DNA of 64,000 nucleotides from Rhipicephalus microplus (Eukaryota; Arthropoda; Arachnida; Ixodida; Ixodidae), in assembly GCF_043290135.1 (NCBI RefSeq), contig NC_134701.1, positions 63,929,502-63,993,501 of the forward strand, read 5' to 3'. Under the pieces are notes generated by a model. The model saw only the letters and a program-made list of their open reading frames with translations. It was not told where the DNA came from and ran no database searches. The translations under genes and the position numbers were made by a program. This document shows, piece by piece, positions 24,101 through 33,638 of this stretch (position 1 is its first letter; every line of letters starts with the position of its first letter).

Positions 24101-24718
24101 CGTTTTGTAATTTGTCACAGTGCACGGATACGAGAGAACAACTTCGTGGCGGCAGTATGACGTCGTCATCGGCAATACGGAAGCAAGGTGGCTGGTGTTC
24201 CTCATCTGTAGCAGTCTCCGAGCTTACAGTGAACGTTACGCTTCTGTCACGGATGTCAATCACAGCCCCGTATTCGCGCAAGAAATCCATTCCCAATATG
24301 AGCTGTTTACAGCACTCGTGGAGAATGACGAGGGTGGCGACAAAGCTGGAACCAGCGATGAAGAGTCGGGCCGTGCGCTTCCCAACCGGTGTCATCAACT
24401 GCCCTCCTGCAGTTCTTATATTGGGTCCCTGCCATGGCATTTTCACCTTCCTTAGTCTTTCGGCTAGCTGTAGGCTTATTATAGAAAAGTGGGAGCGAGT
24501 GTCCACAAGAGCCGTCACTTGGTGGCCGTCAATGTGAACGACGAGGTCAGTGCTGATAACGCCGCTTACGTCGGCAGTTGTCTCATTCGTCGAATTAGTC
24601 GTTGCTGTCGTCTTCTTCGGTATCGGTGGCTTCGAGCTGTCATTTGTCTGCAATGGGGGCTGTTCGGAATTTCGATTATTGGCAACTCACCCCCCGAGGT
24701 CGTTGCGTCTAGTTTCCC
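21146..24718 (-). pseudogene. Gypsy pol relic (PR-RT-RNaseH-IN)
   Basis: The protease site is degraded to L-V-D-T-R-S (about 24505). RT is well preserved at 24000-23251 (V-D-Y-R-K-L-N-Q, F-G-L-C-S-A-P-A-T). Past a frameshift the catalytic box reads Y-L-D-D (about 23265). RNase H begins with H-T-D-A-S-N near 22810. The integrase is a 320-codon open frame at 22108-21146 with V/I-G-M-D-F-L-G-P-F-P-K, T-D-R-G-T-A-F and [11 protein letters not shown], ending at the usual K-P-Y-F. At least five frameshifts are needed to read it through. The zinc finger (H-L-G-Y-A-R) lies in a separate frame at 22232-21957. Confidence 0.88.
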
Positions 24719-25900
24719 CGTCGCGGACTAGGGGACCTGCCCCTGATGACGTCGGCAAAACTGCGACGATTAGGTGAACTGGGCCGCGCAGGAGATGGAG
24801 AACGTGATCTGGGAATGATTGGATTCTGCGGCGGTGTGTTCACAAGGGGCGTAGTTGTACATGTGTCGATCGTCGTAGGCAATGTAATCAGGGTAGCGAG
24901 AAAATCTCGAGCACTGACCGTCGCGATAACGGCACTCTGTAGACGCGCCCAGCTTCGCCACAATGAAAGCATACCGGTCGACGGTCAGCGGTACGCCACA
25001 AATCGGTTTTCCGACGCTGGTAGGTAAGTGGAGACTCACTATTGGGCCACGTTGTGGGGCCCCATTGTGGGGCATGTTGGCTAAACGGCATTCGTCTTTT
25101 CGGAGGAATCGGTGAGGTTGCGAAAGTGGTCGGTGCTGATAGTGGCTGTGTTTGCAGGGTTGGTGGTGGTCCAGTCATTGGAGTCTGCTGTGCTGAAGGC
25201 GTGACAACGGGGCGTCGGACTGCATCAGCATAAGTAAAATGTCGTCGCACACCAATATAGCCGGATGAAGAGAGAGCCTACCAGACCTCATCCCGGACAA
25301 CATCAGCGACAAAAGACAATGCCAGCGTCGGTTCAGTTGCTGGAATTAAACCGAGCTGCCGAAGCTCCTCCCTCAAAATATCCCGGATGACTTCCCGCAG
25401 AGGCCTGTCGTTGTTGCAGAGGCTCGCCGCAGTCGTAACAGGGCTACTCGCTCGAACGTTGACCGGGTTCTGCTGGCGGTACCGTTGCTGTAGGGCCCGT
25501 TCAATAGCTGTGGCTTCTTTCGTAAACTCAGCTACTGTTGTTGGCGGATTTCTCACAAGCCCAGCAAACAGTTGCTCCTTCACGCCTCGCATTAGATACC
25601 GCAGCTTCCTGTCTTCCGGCATCTCGGGATCTGCCCTGCCGAAAAGACAGGTCATGTCCTCGGCGAACATAGCGACGCTCTCGTTTAGTTTTTTGAATTC
25701 GAGCTTCCAAGAGGCGTTGCGCATTCTCCTTTCTGTCAAGACTACTAAAGGTGTCGATCAGCTGATTGCGGAAGTCGCCCCACGCAGCCATGCTTCTTTC
25801 CCTGTTGATGTACCACGTCGGGGCGTTGCAATCGGCATCTAATTTTGGGGATGGCATCCGGCAGCTTGATTCGCTCCTCACCTTTAACGAAATTTGCAAA
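24709..25900 (-). pseudogene. Gypsy gag relic
   Basis: Homologous to the gag at 16336-17664: L-M-R-G-V-K-E-Q-L-F-A-G-L-V at about 25600, then ...E-L-R-Q-L-G, and a Cys-knuckle C-F-H-C-G-E-A-G-R that has lost its His. It ends R-S-P-S-P-R-R-G-N-stop at 24709. A TAG interrupts at 25278 and frameshifts lie near 25690 and 24960. The N-terminal ~60 residues are missing because the frame runs into the non-LTR fragment at 25905. Confidence 0.85.
24712..24718 (-). promoter_or_regulatory. Programmed -1 frameshift heptamer GGGAAAC
   Basis: On minus the gag frame reads GGA-AAC-TAG, preceded by G, giving the slippery heptamer G-GGA-AAC directly before the gag stop at 24711-24709. The next frame in pol direction is -1. 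Same arrangement at 41393. Confidence 0.75.
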
Positions 25901-25904
25901 AATT

Positions 25905-26334
25905 ATCAATTGGCCAGGCGTAGCTTCCCGCTCCCGCACCCGCAACTCTCTAGGGCCCAGTCAGTCACTTTAAGAATGCTGCAAACGGGTACTTACCCGT
26001 CGCCTTTAGTGTACAGCAAGTTTATCGACAGCATAAAGCCGCAATGCCCTCATTGCGAAGAGAGACGTTGCACGTTACCCCACATGCTCGGGCAATGCGC
26101 GGCGCTGCGCGATGGCGAGCCTCTCAGCACAGAAGCTGCCTGGAGGACGGCAATTACCAGCTCGGACCGAGAGGTCCAAATCCGGGCTGTCCAGAGGGCC
26201 CGCACTTTGGCGGAGGAGCTCGCTCTTCCTGTCCCCACGTGGGTGCGGCCCGCAGCCGACCCTCCCTCTTGAGGGGAATCGGCTCCTCAGGACAATTTGT
26301 AAATAAAGTTCATTGACTGACTGACTGACTGACT
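25905..26334 (+). mobile_element. 5'-truncated non-LTR element, 3' end with (TGAC)n tail
   Basis: The frame at 25905-26272 encodes the C-terminus of a non-LTR polyprotein. It starts with a segment typical for these elements (R-A-Q-S-V-T-L-R-M-L-Q-T-G-T-Y-P-S) and continues with a Cys-His motif C-P-H-C-E-E-R-R-C-T-L-P-H-M-L-G-Q-C. After the stop come AATAAAG and a tail of TGAC repeats (26313-26334). It is oriented against the truncated gypsy element it abuts, so the 5'-truncated copy either inserted there or arrived with a deletion. Confidence 0.85.
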
Positions 26335-26410
26335 ATGCTAATTTTGGTTCACGCCAAGTTAAGGGGGTGACCACGAGAGCACCCTAAATGTAAGCGACTA
26401 GATGGATAGA
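26334..26410 (+). repeat. ~70-bp dispersed repeat, copy 1
   Basis: ATGCTAA(T/C)TTTGGTTCACG and AAGTTAAGGG(G/C)GTGA are shared with 51726-51800. Confidence 0.65.
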
Positions 26411-26742
26411 TAGTTCCTCATTACAGATCTGTATCCTGATTACAGATGCGGCGAAAGTACCTGACTTGAATGAAGTGCTGCGGAAACAGCGATGACAATT
26501 GCAGTGTCTCACACACTTGAATGGTAATATGCTACCCAGTTATGTACTTTATGTGCGTCTCCGCATCTTGTAAGATCATAGTTGCAAAGTGATTCGTGGT
26601 CATGATGAAGCGCCATTATGTTAAAAAAAGTTCAAAAAAAGGCGACGTAGCCTGTCTTCACATCTCTAATTACGTTCACGAAGTATGAACCGGAAAATAG
26701 CAACAAGCACGCAAAGAGCTTCATTACAATAAATGTCATAAT

Positions 26743-26748
26743 TTTATT
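26743..26748 (-). terminator. Poly(A) signal AATAAA of the GH18-like gene
   Basis: AATAAA on minus about 130 bases after the stop codon at 26880; no closer match exists. Confidence 0.6.
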
Positions 26749-26879
26749 GTTTTAAAGATAAAACAGAGAGGAAAAAAGCAAATGACACAACATCATGCGG
26801 CCCGAATAATTGTAGAAGTTCTATGCACAAATTCGAAGTAAATATTATCGTATAGGTAAGCACAACTTATTGGGATAAG

Positions 26880-27074
26880 CTACGTGACAGATTGGCAAGC
26901 GCCGTGTTGACTTGGCAAAGTGAAGTTTTCAACTAAGAAGGCCGCCAGTTTTTTAAGAACGCGCAGCCGTGAATACGACTCGCAGCCGCACACATTCTTG
27001 AAGTCTTCGTATTGAATGTCGTCTGCAACGATGCTATAGTGGAGATCTGTGACGTTCACCTTGGTCTCGCACAG
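26880..27074 (-). CDS. GH18-like gene, terminal exon
   Basis: 64 codons plus TAG, phase 0. The acceptor is TTTTGCTATTCTGCAG directly before C-T-G. Residues include L-C-E-T-K-V-N-V-T-D, V-A-D-D-I-Q-Y-E-D, a C-G-C pair, a leucine-rich helix and N-F-T-L-P. The V-A-D-D-I strand followed by an acidic loop fits the last beta strand of a GH18-like barrel (inference). It ends with a Cys four residues before the C-terminal Thr. Confidence 0.75.
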   Translation of the reverse strand: MCETKVNVTDLHYSIVADDIQYEDFKNVCGCESYSRLRVLKKLAAFLVENFTLPSQHGACQSVT

Positions 27075-27982
27075 CTGCAGAATAGCAAAAGACGTGACGA
27101 CGTCTCTCGTGATTCATACTGTAATTCTGGCAGGCACAGAAAGGATATTAAAAAAGATAACATGCAAATATATACAATTGTCGCTACAAAAAATGCGTGT
27201 AACTGTAATTTATCATGCACTAACTAAATTTCTGCCAGCAAAATTATGAAAGCGCACACCAGTACGAATATAAATTTCAGTTCATAAACTTTATCTGTAA
27301 CATCTATGTACAATGAAAATACGGTTATCTGTAATTTGTCATGCATTAACAGAAAGGTGGCAGGTACGGTTATGAAAGTGAACGTCGTTAAAAATAAGAA
27401 TTTTTATTAAGAAAATTCATCCGTAACACTGATGAACTTTGATGATGCAAAGTTTTCCCACAACCAAAGAAGTGTCAAAATGAAAGACACTTTTACTAGA
27501 GAAAATGAAAGCCACTCTGTGACATATCGAGAAGGCGTGTGCTTAAAATAATTTTCTGCAATTGAAACAACCACTGGAATATCCTTATTCAATAATTATT
27601 GTGGATATTCGAACAATGTACTTCTTTCCACGTACAAGGTCAGTGAACTATATCTGAGGCACGTTACGTATACTTCATTCAAATAGCAAAGAGAGAGCTA
27701 GAAAAAAATATAGGAAAGCTGAAGAAGTTGACTAGACTACATCCAGTTAGCTACTACAAACATGGGGAAATGGGAATAAAGGAGTAAAAAAGACACATTG
27801 CACACCACACACACTGCAGAGTGTTGTTAAATGTGAAGCGCAAAATATACACAGGAAGTGAGGAGGATACGTGCTAGTTCTCTTGTGTGCGCTGTATATT
27901 TTGCGCTTCAGTTTTAGAATTACAAGTACACCGCAGTAAACACCTTACTTCAGTGCAGTCGTTTATAAGCTATCACACTCAC
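27075..27982. other. Intron 5 of the GH18-like gene
   Basis: GTGAGT donor at 27982, TTCTGCAG acceptor at 27075. AT-rich, with no transposon recognised. Confidence 0.6.
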
Positions 27983-28108
27983 TTTGAAGCGAAGCGTGGA
28001 GGCGCTGTCGTAGGTGAAGAACCACCCATCCATCTTGTCATACGCAAAGAGAGCCTGGAAAACGCTGTCAACGCTGAAAGTGCTGTTGTAGTTTGGATCC
28101 TTACAGCC
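27983..28108 (-). CDS. GH18-like gene, exon 5
   Basis: 42 codons, phase 0 at both ends. The acceptor TTTGTCTGCTCCAACAG is strong and the donor is AAA|GTGAGT. It encodes G-C-K-D-P-N-Y-N-S-T through G-W-F-F-T-Y-D-S-A-S-T-L-R-F-K. A W-[FV]-x-Y-D-[DS] element followed by a Lys-ended helix is typical of the penultimate GH18 strand. It has one Cys and one N-S-T sequon. Confidence 0.75.
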
Positions 28109-28204
28109 CTGTTGGAGCAGACAAAGTTTTCTGCTAAGGCGAAAACATTTGGTTCTCTATGAAGTGCGAATTGTAGCCTTCGGTGCCCACGTGAACTGAT
28201 GCAA

Positions 28205-28310
28205 GAAATCATATTGTGATGACGTCTGGGTGGCATCACAATAATGTCTCATAATGTTATATGACGTCATCACATGATATCGTCACTTCGTCATGGGTGT
28301 ATAAACGTCT
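28205..28310. repeat. Degenerate TGACGTCA-rich intronic repeat
   Basis: TGACGTC(A/T) or near matches recur within about 100 bases (GATGACGTCTGG, ATGACGTCATCACATGAT, TCGTCACTTCGTCATG). Probably an interspersed repeat rather than a bank of CREB sites. Confidence 0.4.
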
Positions 28311-28615
28311 CATCTTGTTTTATCTCATTTCTATTGGAACACATGTGTACAATACCATCATGGACTGGTTATTAGAATATCCTTTAAAGATGGTTTTATT
28401 GTAACCGTATTTTGATGGTGAAAGGATTATATGTGTTGTACCTCAATTGTAATATAAGTTCCTTCTTCCCAATTTTTCTCAAAGCTTTCATTATTGCCAC
28501 GAACGCCTTACGGTGATGGTATCAATAACATTACTGAGTACTGCCAGAGCTTCTTCAGGTTGATGACGTTACCAAATAATCCCATACGTCGAGCTCATTT
28601 TAAGGGCTATTTTAT

Positions 28616-28801
28616 TTGCGTGAGAAAACCTTAATGAAAAGGATGGTTTTCATGAAACCTACGTCGCTTCTTCTGATTACAGTAGCCTTTGACATCTTGC
28701 TCTCACAACAGTCGAATGACAACTATAATCGCTATGATGTCCGGAATTTTCGAGGTCATTGTACACAGGGTGTTCCATCCAACGATCTTGATTATTTATG
28801 A
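28616..28801 (+). CDS. Hypothetical small ORF with signal-like start, 61 aa
   Basis: Plus-strand ORF antisense to intron 4 of the GH18-like gene. An internal Met is followed by K-P-T-S-L-L-L-I-T-V-A-F-D-I-L-L-S, a plausible signal sequence, then a polar region with one Cys. No splice donor of good quality follows. It could be a first exon of a secreted-protein gene or chance. Confidence 0.2.
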   Translation: MREKTLMKRMVFMKPTSLLLITVAFDILLSQQSNDNYNRYDVRNFRGHCTQGVPSNDLDYL

Positions 28802-29839
28802 TTTCCTAAATAGATTAAACTTATTCGTTCTGTCTTGAAGAGTGCATGTTCATAAGATTATCGCTCCTTCATAGAGCGATACTGTTATGCTTGCTTTAAT
28901 TTTTATGCTCCCAGGGCTCAACATACTGTATAATGCTATCGATATGAGAAAAGAAGTTCCATACGTTATGTGAGCCATTGAAGGTGGTAGCAGTGAAGTG
29001 AAACTCACTTTGGTCATACAAAGAGAAACGTGACACAGTGGTTTTAATCTAACAGCTTCATGCTTGTCAGTAAAAAAAAACTGAGAAAAGCTTGAGCTGA
29101 GTGTAAAGAACTTTTAGAAACAAGGGCGCCCACGAATGCGGCGAAGGAGTTTGGGCAGCAAGGCATCATTTTAACTGTTCCAGTAGTTCATTGTCACCTA
29201 GTCTTTAAGACTAAAGTGATGCACTGCGCGAAATGATTGATAGCAAGACGAATCCACTGAACTATCGTATTTGGTGCAGCTCTTCAAAAATTCTGTCTAT
29301 GCGTGGACTTGCCATAGCACTATTGTATTACACATGAATCCTGTTGTTGTGGGTTTGAAAAAAAATGAAGCACTTTAGGGTAATTAGTACTCATGTATGA
29401 GAGGCATGTATTGAGCTACCACTAGAGGGTAACTTCCATGAAAGCAGCAAGTACACACTCACATGCCAAGCGTAAAATAGGTGCTGCTGAACAGTACGAA
29501 CGCATCGCGTATGTGAGAGATTGAACACATGTATACATGCTATTAGGCACGCATTTTGTTTTCTTAAATTTATAATGTGCTCTTAAGATGTCATGGATAA
29601 TTTTTCAGAGGTATAGTCAGCAACTCTAAGGTGGAATAAACAGCTTCGTCGGAAATGTACATTAACTATTTTATCACTAGCCGAGCATCGAAATAACTCA
29701 GTCAAATCACTTAATCTCGTAAATGAGGACGGCTATTTTTGCTTTAATTCATGGAATCATCTTCAGTCAGACTGGATGGGTGTGAAGACGTCACAATTCC
29801 TGTGTCATAAACAGCTGCGCTGCTAAATTTCCCTCATAC

Positions 29840-30049
29840 CTCGACAATGCTCGACAGCTGGTCCCGCAAGGCAGCATCTCCTCGCCTGGTTGCCTTGCAG
29901 TGATGACCGAATGAGTAGTTTCCAGGAGTGCCTACACGTTTGTCCGGGTACTCAGGCTCGTACCACCGACCAGCCATACCGAGGGACAGAGCAAGCGTGA
30001 TTGCCCGCTGTTGTTTTGCCAGTGTTGCGAGTGCCGATATCACTCGTAC
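29840..30049 (-). CDS. GH18-like gene, exon 4
   Basis: 70 codons, phase 0 at both ends. The acceptor is TTCGCCATCTTGGTTCAACCCAG and the donor GAG|GTATGA. It encodes an amphipathic helix (I-S-A-L-A-T-L-A-K-Q-Q-R-A), then L-A-L-S-L-G-M-A-G-R-W-Y-E-P-E-Y-P, then V-G-T-P-G-N-Y-S-F-G-H-H-C. That order matches the GH18 strand with [GS]-x-x-x-G-R followed by the G-x-P-G insertion and a Cys. It has one sequon (N-Y-S) and a Cys that probably pairs with exon 5. Confidence 0.75.
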
Positions 30050-30216
30050 CTGGGTTGAACCAAGATGGCGAAAAACAAAGGCCGGCGTCACGGTGGAAGT
30101 AATAGCCCAACTAGTAGGCTGTCACTTGTGGGTAGTCGAGGCCGTGCCCAACAACTGATGTCAAATAAAACTCTCACAGTGTAGAATTTCACACGTATGC
30201 TGTACAATTAAAGACA

Positions 30217-30418
30217 CTAAGTCGAGGGAAGCTGCCCACTTGAGAATGCCGAGAATAGCCGCACTATGGTAGCTTCTGGGCTATGCTTTATGCATAGGCA
30301 CGCGTACGATTCTAACCTGTCCACCACCCTCCAATCATCTACGAAAGACATACAAAGCCTGTCTCTTACGTCTACGCACACCAGGGTTGAGCATCTCAAG
30401 TTTTCACAATTATTGCGG
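30217..30418 (-). pseudogene. Duplicate-like terminal exon of the GH18-like family
   Basis: 67 codons then TAG, with acceptor GTGCCTTCAG. It shares a pattern with the terminal exon at 27074-26880: a strand ending in V-D-V-R-D, C-L-C in place of C-G-C, a leucine-rich helix and L-P-S near the end. Its start phase fits the donor of 30980-30879 (the split codon gives Asn). It lies in an intron of the main gene and its phase does not fit the main gene's exon 3 (32610-32463), so it is either a separate short paralogue or a decayed exon duplication. Confidence 0.4.
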
Positions 30419-30878
30419 CTGAAGGCACCTTATGGTTTATAAAATACCGGAACTTCTGAAAAGCCAGAGACAAGAGACATGCCTATGTGAAAAGCACATC
30501 GTCATTTCAATTCAATTTTTTCCTTCATTGTGAAGTATACGGTGCCCTTAACTAGATGAACATAAATGAGGGGGGGGAGGCTGCGATCCATTGTGCCCCT
30601 TTCTCCTAATTAGAAACTCTACGAAAGCCTGTGGCCTTAGAAGCAGCAAAGAAGCGTGCTGCTGTATTCATCCAATCACCGTATGAATGTCATTTCACTG
30701 ATCTTCTTAAAAGCTAAAACACGTTTACCAATTCTTTTTCTTCACTGTCACATAATCACACTGCAGCTGCGTTACACGAATTTCCTTCTTCCTTTTTTTA
30801 CAACCCTGCCGACCCTCCAAATAAATACAGTGTGTTTTTTAACTATATATAATTCCCCCTAAAAACTATATTAGTTAC

Positions 30879-30980
30879 TTGCCGTCTTCGCAGACACTTT
30901 TCAGGCCAAATCGCATTGATTTAGCGTCGTAGTAGATCACTCGAAACCAATGACAAGTCAAATTGTTTTGACAAGTCGAA
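30879..30980 (-). pseudogene. Duplicate-like penultimate exon of the GH18-like family
   Basis: 102 bp open through, acceptor GGCTCTTGCAG, donor CAA|GTAACT. It encodes W-F-R-V-I-Y-Y-D-A-K-S-M-R-F ... V-C-E, which parallels W-F-F-T-Y-D-S-A-S-T-L-R-F-K joined to L-C-E in the main gene. The donor leaves two bases, matched by the next piece at 30418. Upstream exons were not found. Confidence 0.4.
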
Positions 30981-31415
30981 CTGCAAGAGCCTTTAGTGCT
31001 GGTGTGGTGCTGAGTTAATGGCAATAACCTGCCTCAACAGCGCAAGACAGAGGTGATAAATTTATGCAGTATTTTTCTTCTTCTTTCGGCATTTCCCGCG
31101 TGCAGTATACTATATATGGTTTTTTTAGGGCTCACACAATTACGAGCATAATGGCTCACAGTTATCCCTCTCTTCTAATATAATGAATTGAACTCAAGGA
31201 GGTCTTGTTTTACTATTTCTAGAAAAAAGTCACAGCTTTGCCGCAAAGGCGAAGCAATGAACGTGATAGCAACAAATTGGAAGGTCACGCGCAGAACGAA
31301 AAGCAGATTGAAACATGCCCCGCGTTTCCCATGCACAAATGACGCAGGAAACGTATTCACAGCTGCAGATGCACGTGAATAAGCGTCTCCGTTGTTATTT
31401 CACTGTGTCTGAAAA

Positions 31416-31665
31416 TCGCCCCACTGCGGTGATCTAGTGGCTAAGGTACTCGCCTGATGACCCGCAAGTCGCGGGATCATATGCCGGCTGCGGCGGCTGC
31501 ATTTTCGATGGAGGCGAAAATGCCGTAGGCCCTTGTCCTGAGATTTGGGCAGGCACGTTAAAGAACCCCGGGTGGTCGAAATTGCTGGGGCCCTCCACAA
31601 TGGCGTCTCTCATAATCATATGGTGGCTTTGGGTCGTTAAACCTCACATATCAATCAAATCAATC
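31416..31665 (+). mobile_element. Ruka-like SINE with 11-bp TSD
   Basis: Head with A box (GTGATCTAGTGGCTAAGG) and mutated B box (GGGATCATATGCC), full body, AATC-like tail. GTGTCTGAAAA is duplicated at 31405-31415 and 31666-31676. Confidence 0.9.
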
Positions 31666-32004
31666 GTGTCTGAAAAGCGTGCACTTTCTGCTAACAAAGA
31701 CTGCGATGAATGCAGTGACCTTTGAGCACCCGGTAACTACAACAGAATTGTTCTAGGTAAAGCCCGAGGCCAGCCAAGACACATCATTCCTCCCCGCGAG
31801 ATAAGGCCACGCAAGGGAGCGTCCTCCTCTGAGCGTGGCAAAGTACGCGGGGAGGTTAGAGTGCGTGTCGCAGCGCAATGTGGTGATGCGCGCTCGTTGC
31901 GCCATCTTGCTGGTAATGCTGAAAACACAATTCCTCCCGAGATGCCCGTGAGTAGCGGTAAGTGGTAGATATAAATAGCTTCCCGTTTGAACACCGAAGG
32001 ACGT

Positions 32005-32226
<222 letters not shown>

Positions 32227-32462
32227 CGTATATTTATGCTGTGAGTGACGCCAACACCACCGGCAAAATCCAGCCGAGTGTGTCCATATATTTGCTGACG
32301 TAATGAAATGATGCATTACCCGAAAAAGCGAAACATACAAATTGTGTTTTTTATACGACTGCAACACTCGAGGTAACGTCGTTACTTCCTTTTTATCACT
32401 TTTCGGTCAATTTACGTACCGTATATCTGCTCTGTATGAAAGGAGCTTGCCAACTAACTTAC

Positions 32463-32610
32463 CAAGCGAATGGGGTATGTGCCATGCAAAGCAGAAGGAT
32501 CAAGTAGCTCAGTGGAATACAGGACTGGTGGCACGAAGCGACAGTCTTTCATGCGGTAGTCTTTGTACGCTGTGTATCCAATGGCAACAAACAGATCTAC
32601 GGGATGGATC
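32463..32610 (-). CDS. GH18-like gene, exon 3
   Basis: 148 bp. The acceptor is TTTGTGTTCGACCTTGCAG and the donor CTTG|GTAAGT, both strong. One base completes a codon with exon 2 (CT|G, Leu) and the exon ends in phase 0. It encodes I-H-P-V-D-L-F-V-A-I-G-Y-T-A-Y, a Cys, then F-V-P-P-V-L-Y-S-T. A hydrophobic strand with D-x-x-x-x-x-x-x-Y followed by x-P-P is the GH18 sixth-strand pattern. Confidence 0.75.
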
Positions 32611-33334
32611 CTGCAAGGTCGAACACAAAGATGGAAAGTAGGTTGTACTCAAACAAATAACGACTCATTCCCGAATGTATTTCCTACCTCTTATGTTTTT
32701 AAAATTAAATCTCCAACACCACTCATACGATCGAATTAACAATGGGTGCAATATGTGCAAGATTCGTCGTTACAGTAAAAATCGAAATCGGCTCTGATAA
32801 ATCGGCAATCTGGCTCATGCATGAACGCTAGGCACAAAAACGCATGTACCGAGCAAAAGGAAGCTTTTAAAAGTTTACATGCACGAGGGGGTTTCTAATT
32901 TAGAAGCTTCAGTCATTGAGAGTTTATTTTAACTAGTTTCTAAGTCGAGGGCCATGGCCGCGGAAGCCACACTACTAATTTGCGCCTAGATTTCTGTACC
33001 CTTTTTAACCATATTTTCAAATAGTTTTATGAATACTTACGCTGCTTTTGGGTGTTTACGCTACCTTTAGAGTTTTGATCCTCGAGGGAACAAAGTTCTT
33101 TTTCATAGCTGATGTCTCTGGAAGTGGTGGTTGTAAACAACTTTATTCGGTTCTCTTATAGGGTACGGCCGCACCATGGGTGGCGGAGAAACCTTTTCTG
33201 CCAGCCACCTCATATGAATGCTCGCTGGATGGCCTACATTTGTTTTTACTATCCGAGATAATAGGTGCAGCTATCCATCTCACCCTAAGCTGTTCTGAGG
33301 AGACTGAATTTTGAAAAAGAAAGATTTATTTTGG

Positions 33335-33515
33335 TTTTTTTGCTAGCCAGGTTCAACACGTGTAACCACCCCGTTATAAAGGGGACGCTCATAGCATCCA
33401 TCCTTCTAGCGTCTCGCGTTGGGCACTCACGGGAAGGCGACGACTGAAGCTTTAAAGGGGGTGATAGAATGGACAGGCTTTGGAATAAGGGAAGCTCCGA
33501 GCAATGGCACACCAC
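33335..33515 (+). mobile_element. Two fused non-LTR fragments
   Basis: 33335-33415 duplicates the 3' end seen at 36427-36510 (GTAACCACCCCGTTATAAAG, ATCC-rich end). From 33413 a second piece begins that matches 35163-35260 of the same family (L-G-T-H-G-K-A ... A-L-K-G). Both are 5'-truncated. Confidence 0.8.
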
Positions 33516-33638
33516 AGAAGAAATTTCTGTTACAAATACTTGGATTTCCTATGTCACCGCAATATTGTTCTGAAGCCACCAACCTACTCTCACAAAATCT
33601 CAGACAGCGCATCATGACGCAGCCCATACCTCGCAATA

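Larger units (their letters stand above)
20911..25905 (-). mobile_element. Ty3/gypsy element, 5' end missing
   Basis: Minus-strand relative of the 12411-17955 element. It retains gag, the -1 frameshift heptamer, protease, RT, RNase H and integrase but no 5' LTR. At about 25905 gag stops and a plus-strand non-LTR 3' end takes its place. The left boundary is inferred from a putative 3' LTR at 20911-21067 (TGTGACG...CGCGGCA on plus) preceded on minus by a G-rich tract (TGGGGAATAA), the same arrangement as in the sister element. The coding region carries many frameshifts. Confidence 0.85.

Noticed and set aside
28512..28585. Exon starting MGLFGN with a GTAAGG donor
   Set aside because: Its phase fits only an alternative, weaker acceptor of exon 28108-27983. 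Exon 30049-29840 joins that exon in phase 0 with a much better acceptor.
32500..32545. tRNA-like AGTAGCTCAGTGGAATAC on plus
   Set aside because: Lies inside a well-supported coding exon of the minus-strand gene and lacks a B box.
33050..33110. Minus exon candidate ending at a GTAAGTATTC donor (about 33045)
   Set aside because: Open and splice-bounded, but its one-base overhang fits neither neighbour of the GH18-like gene; left unassigned.
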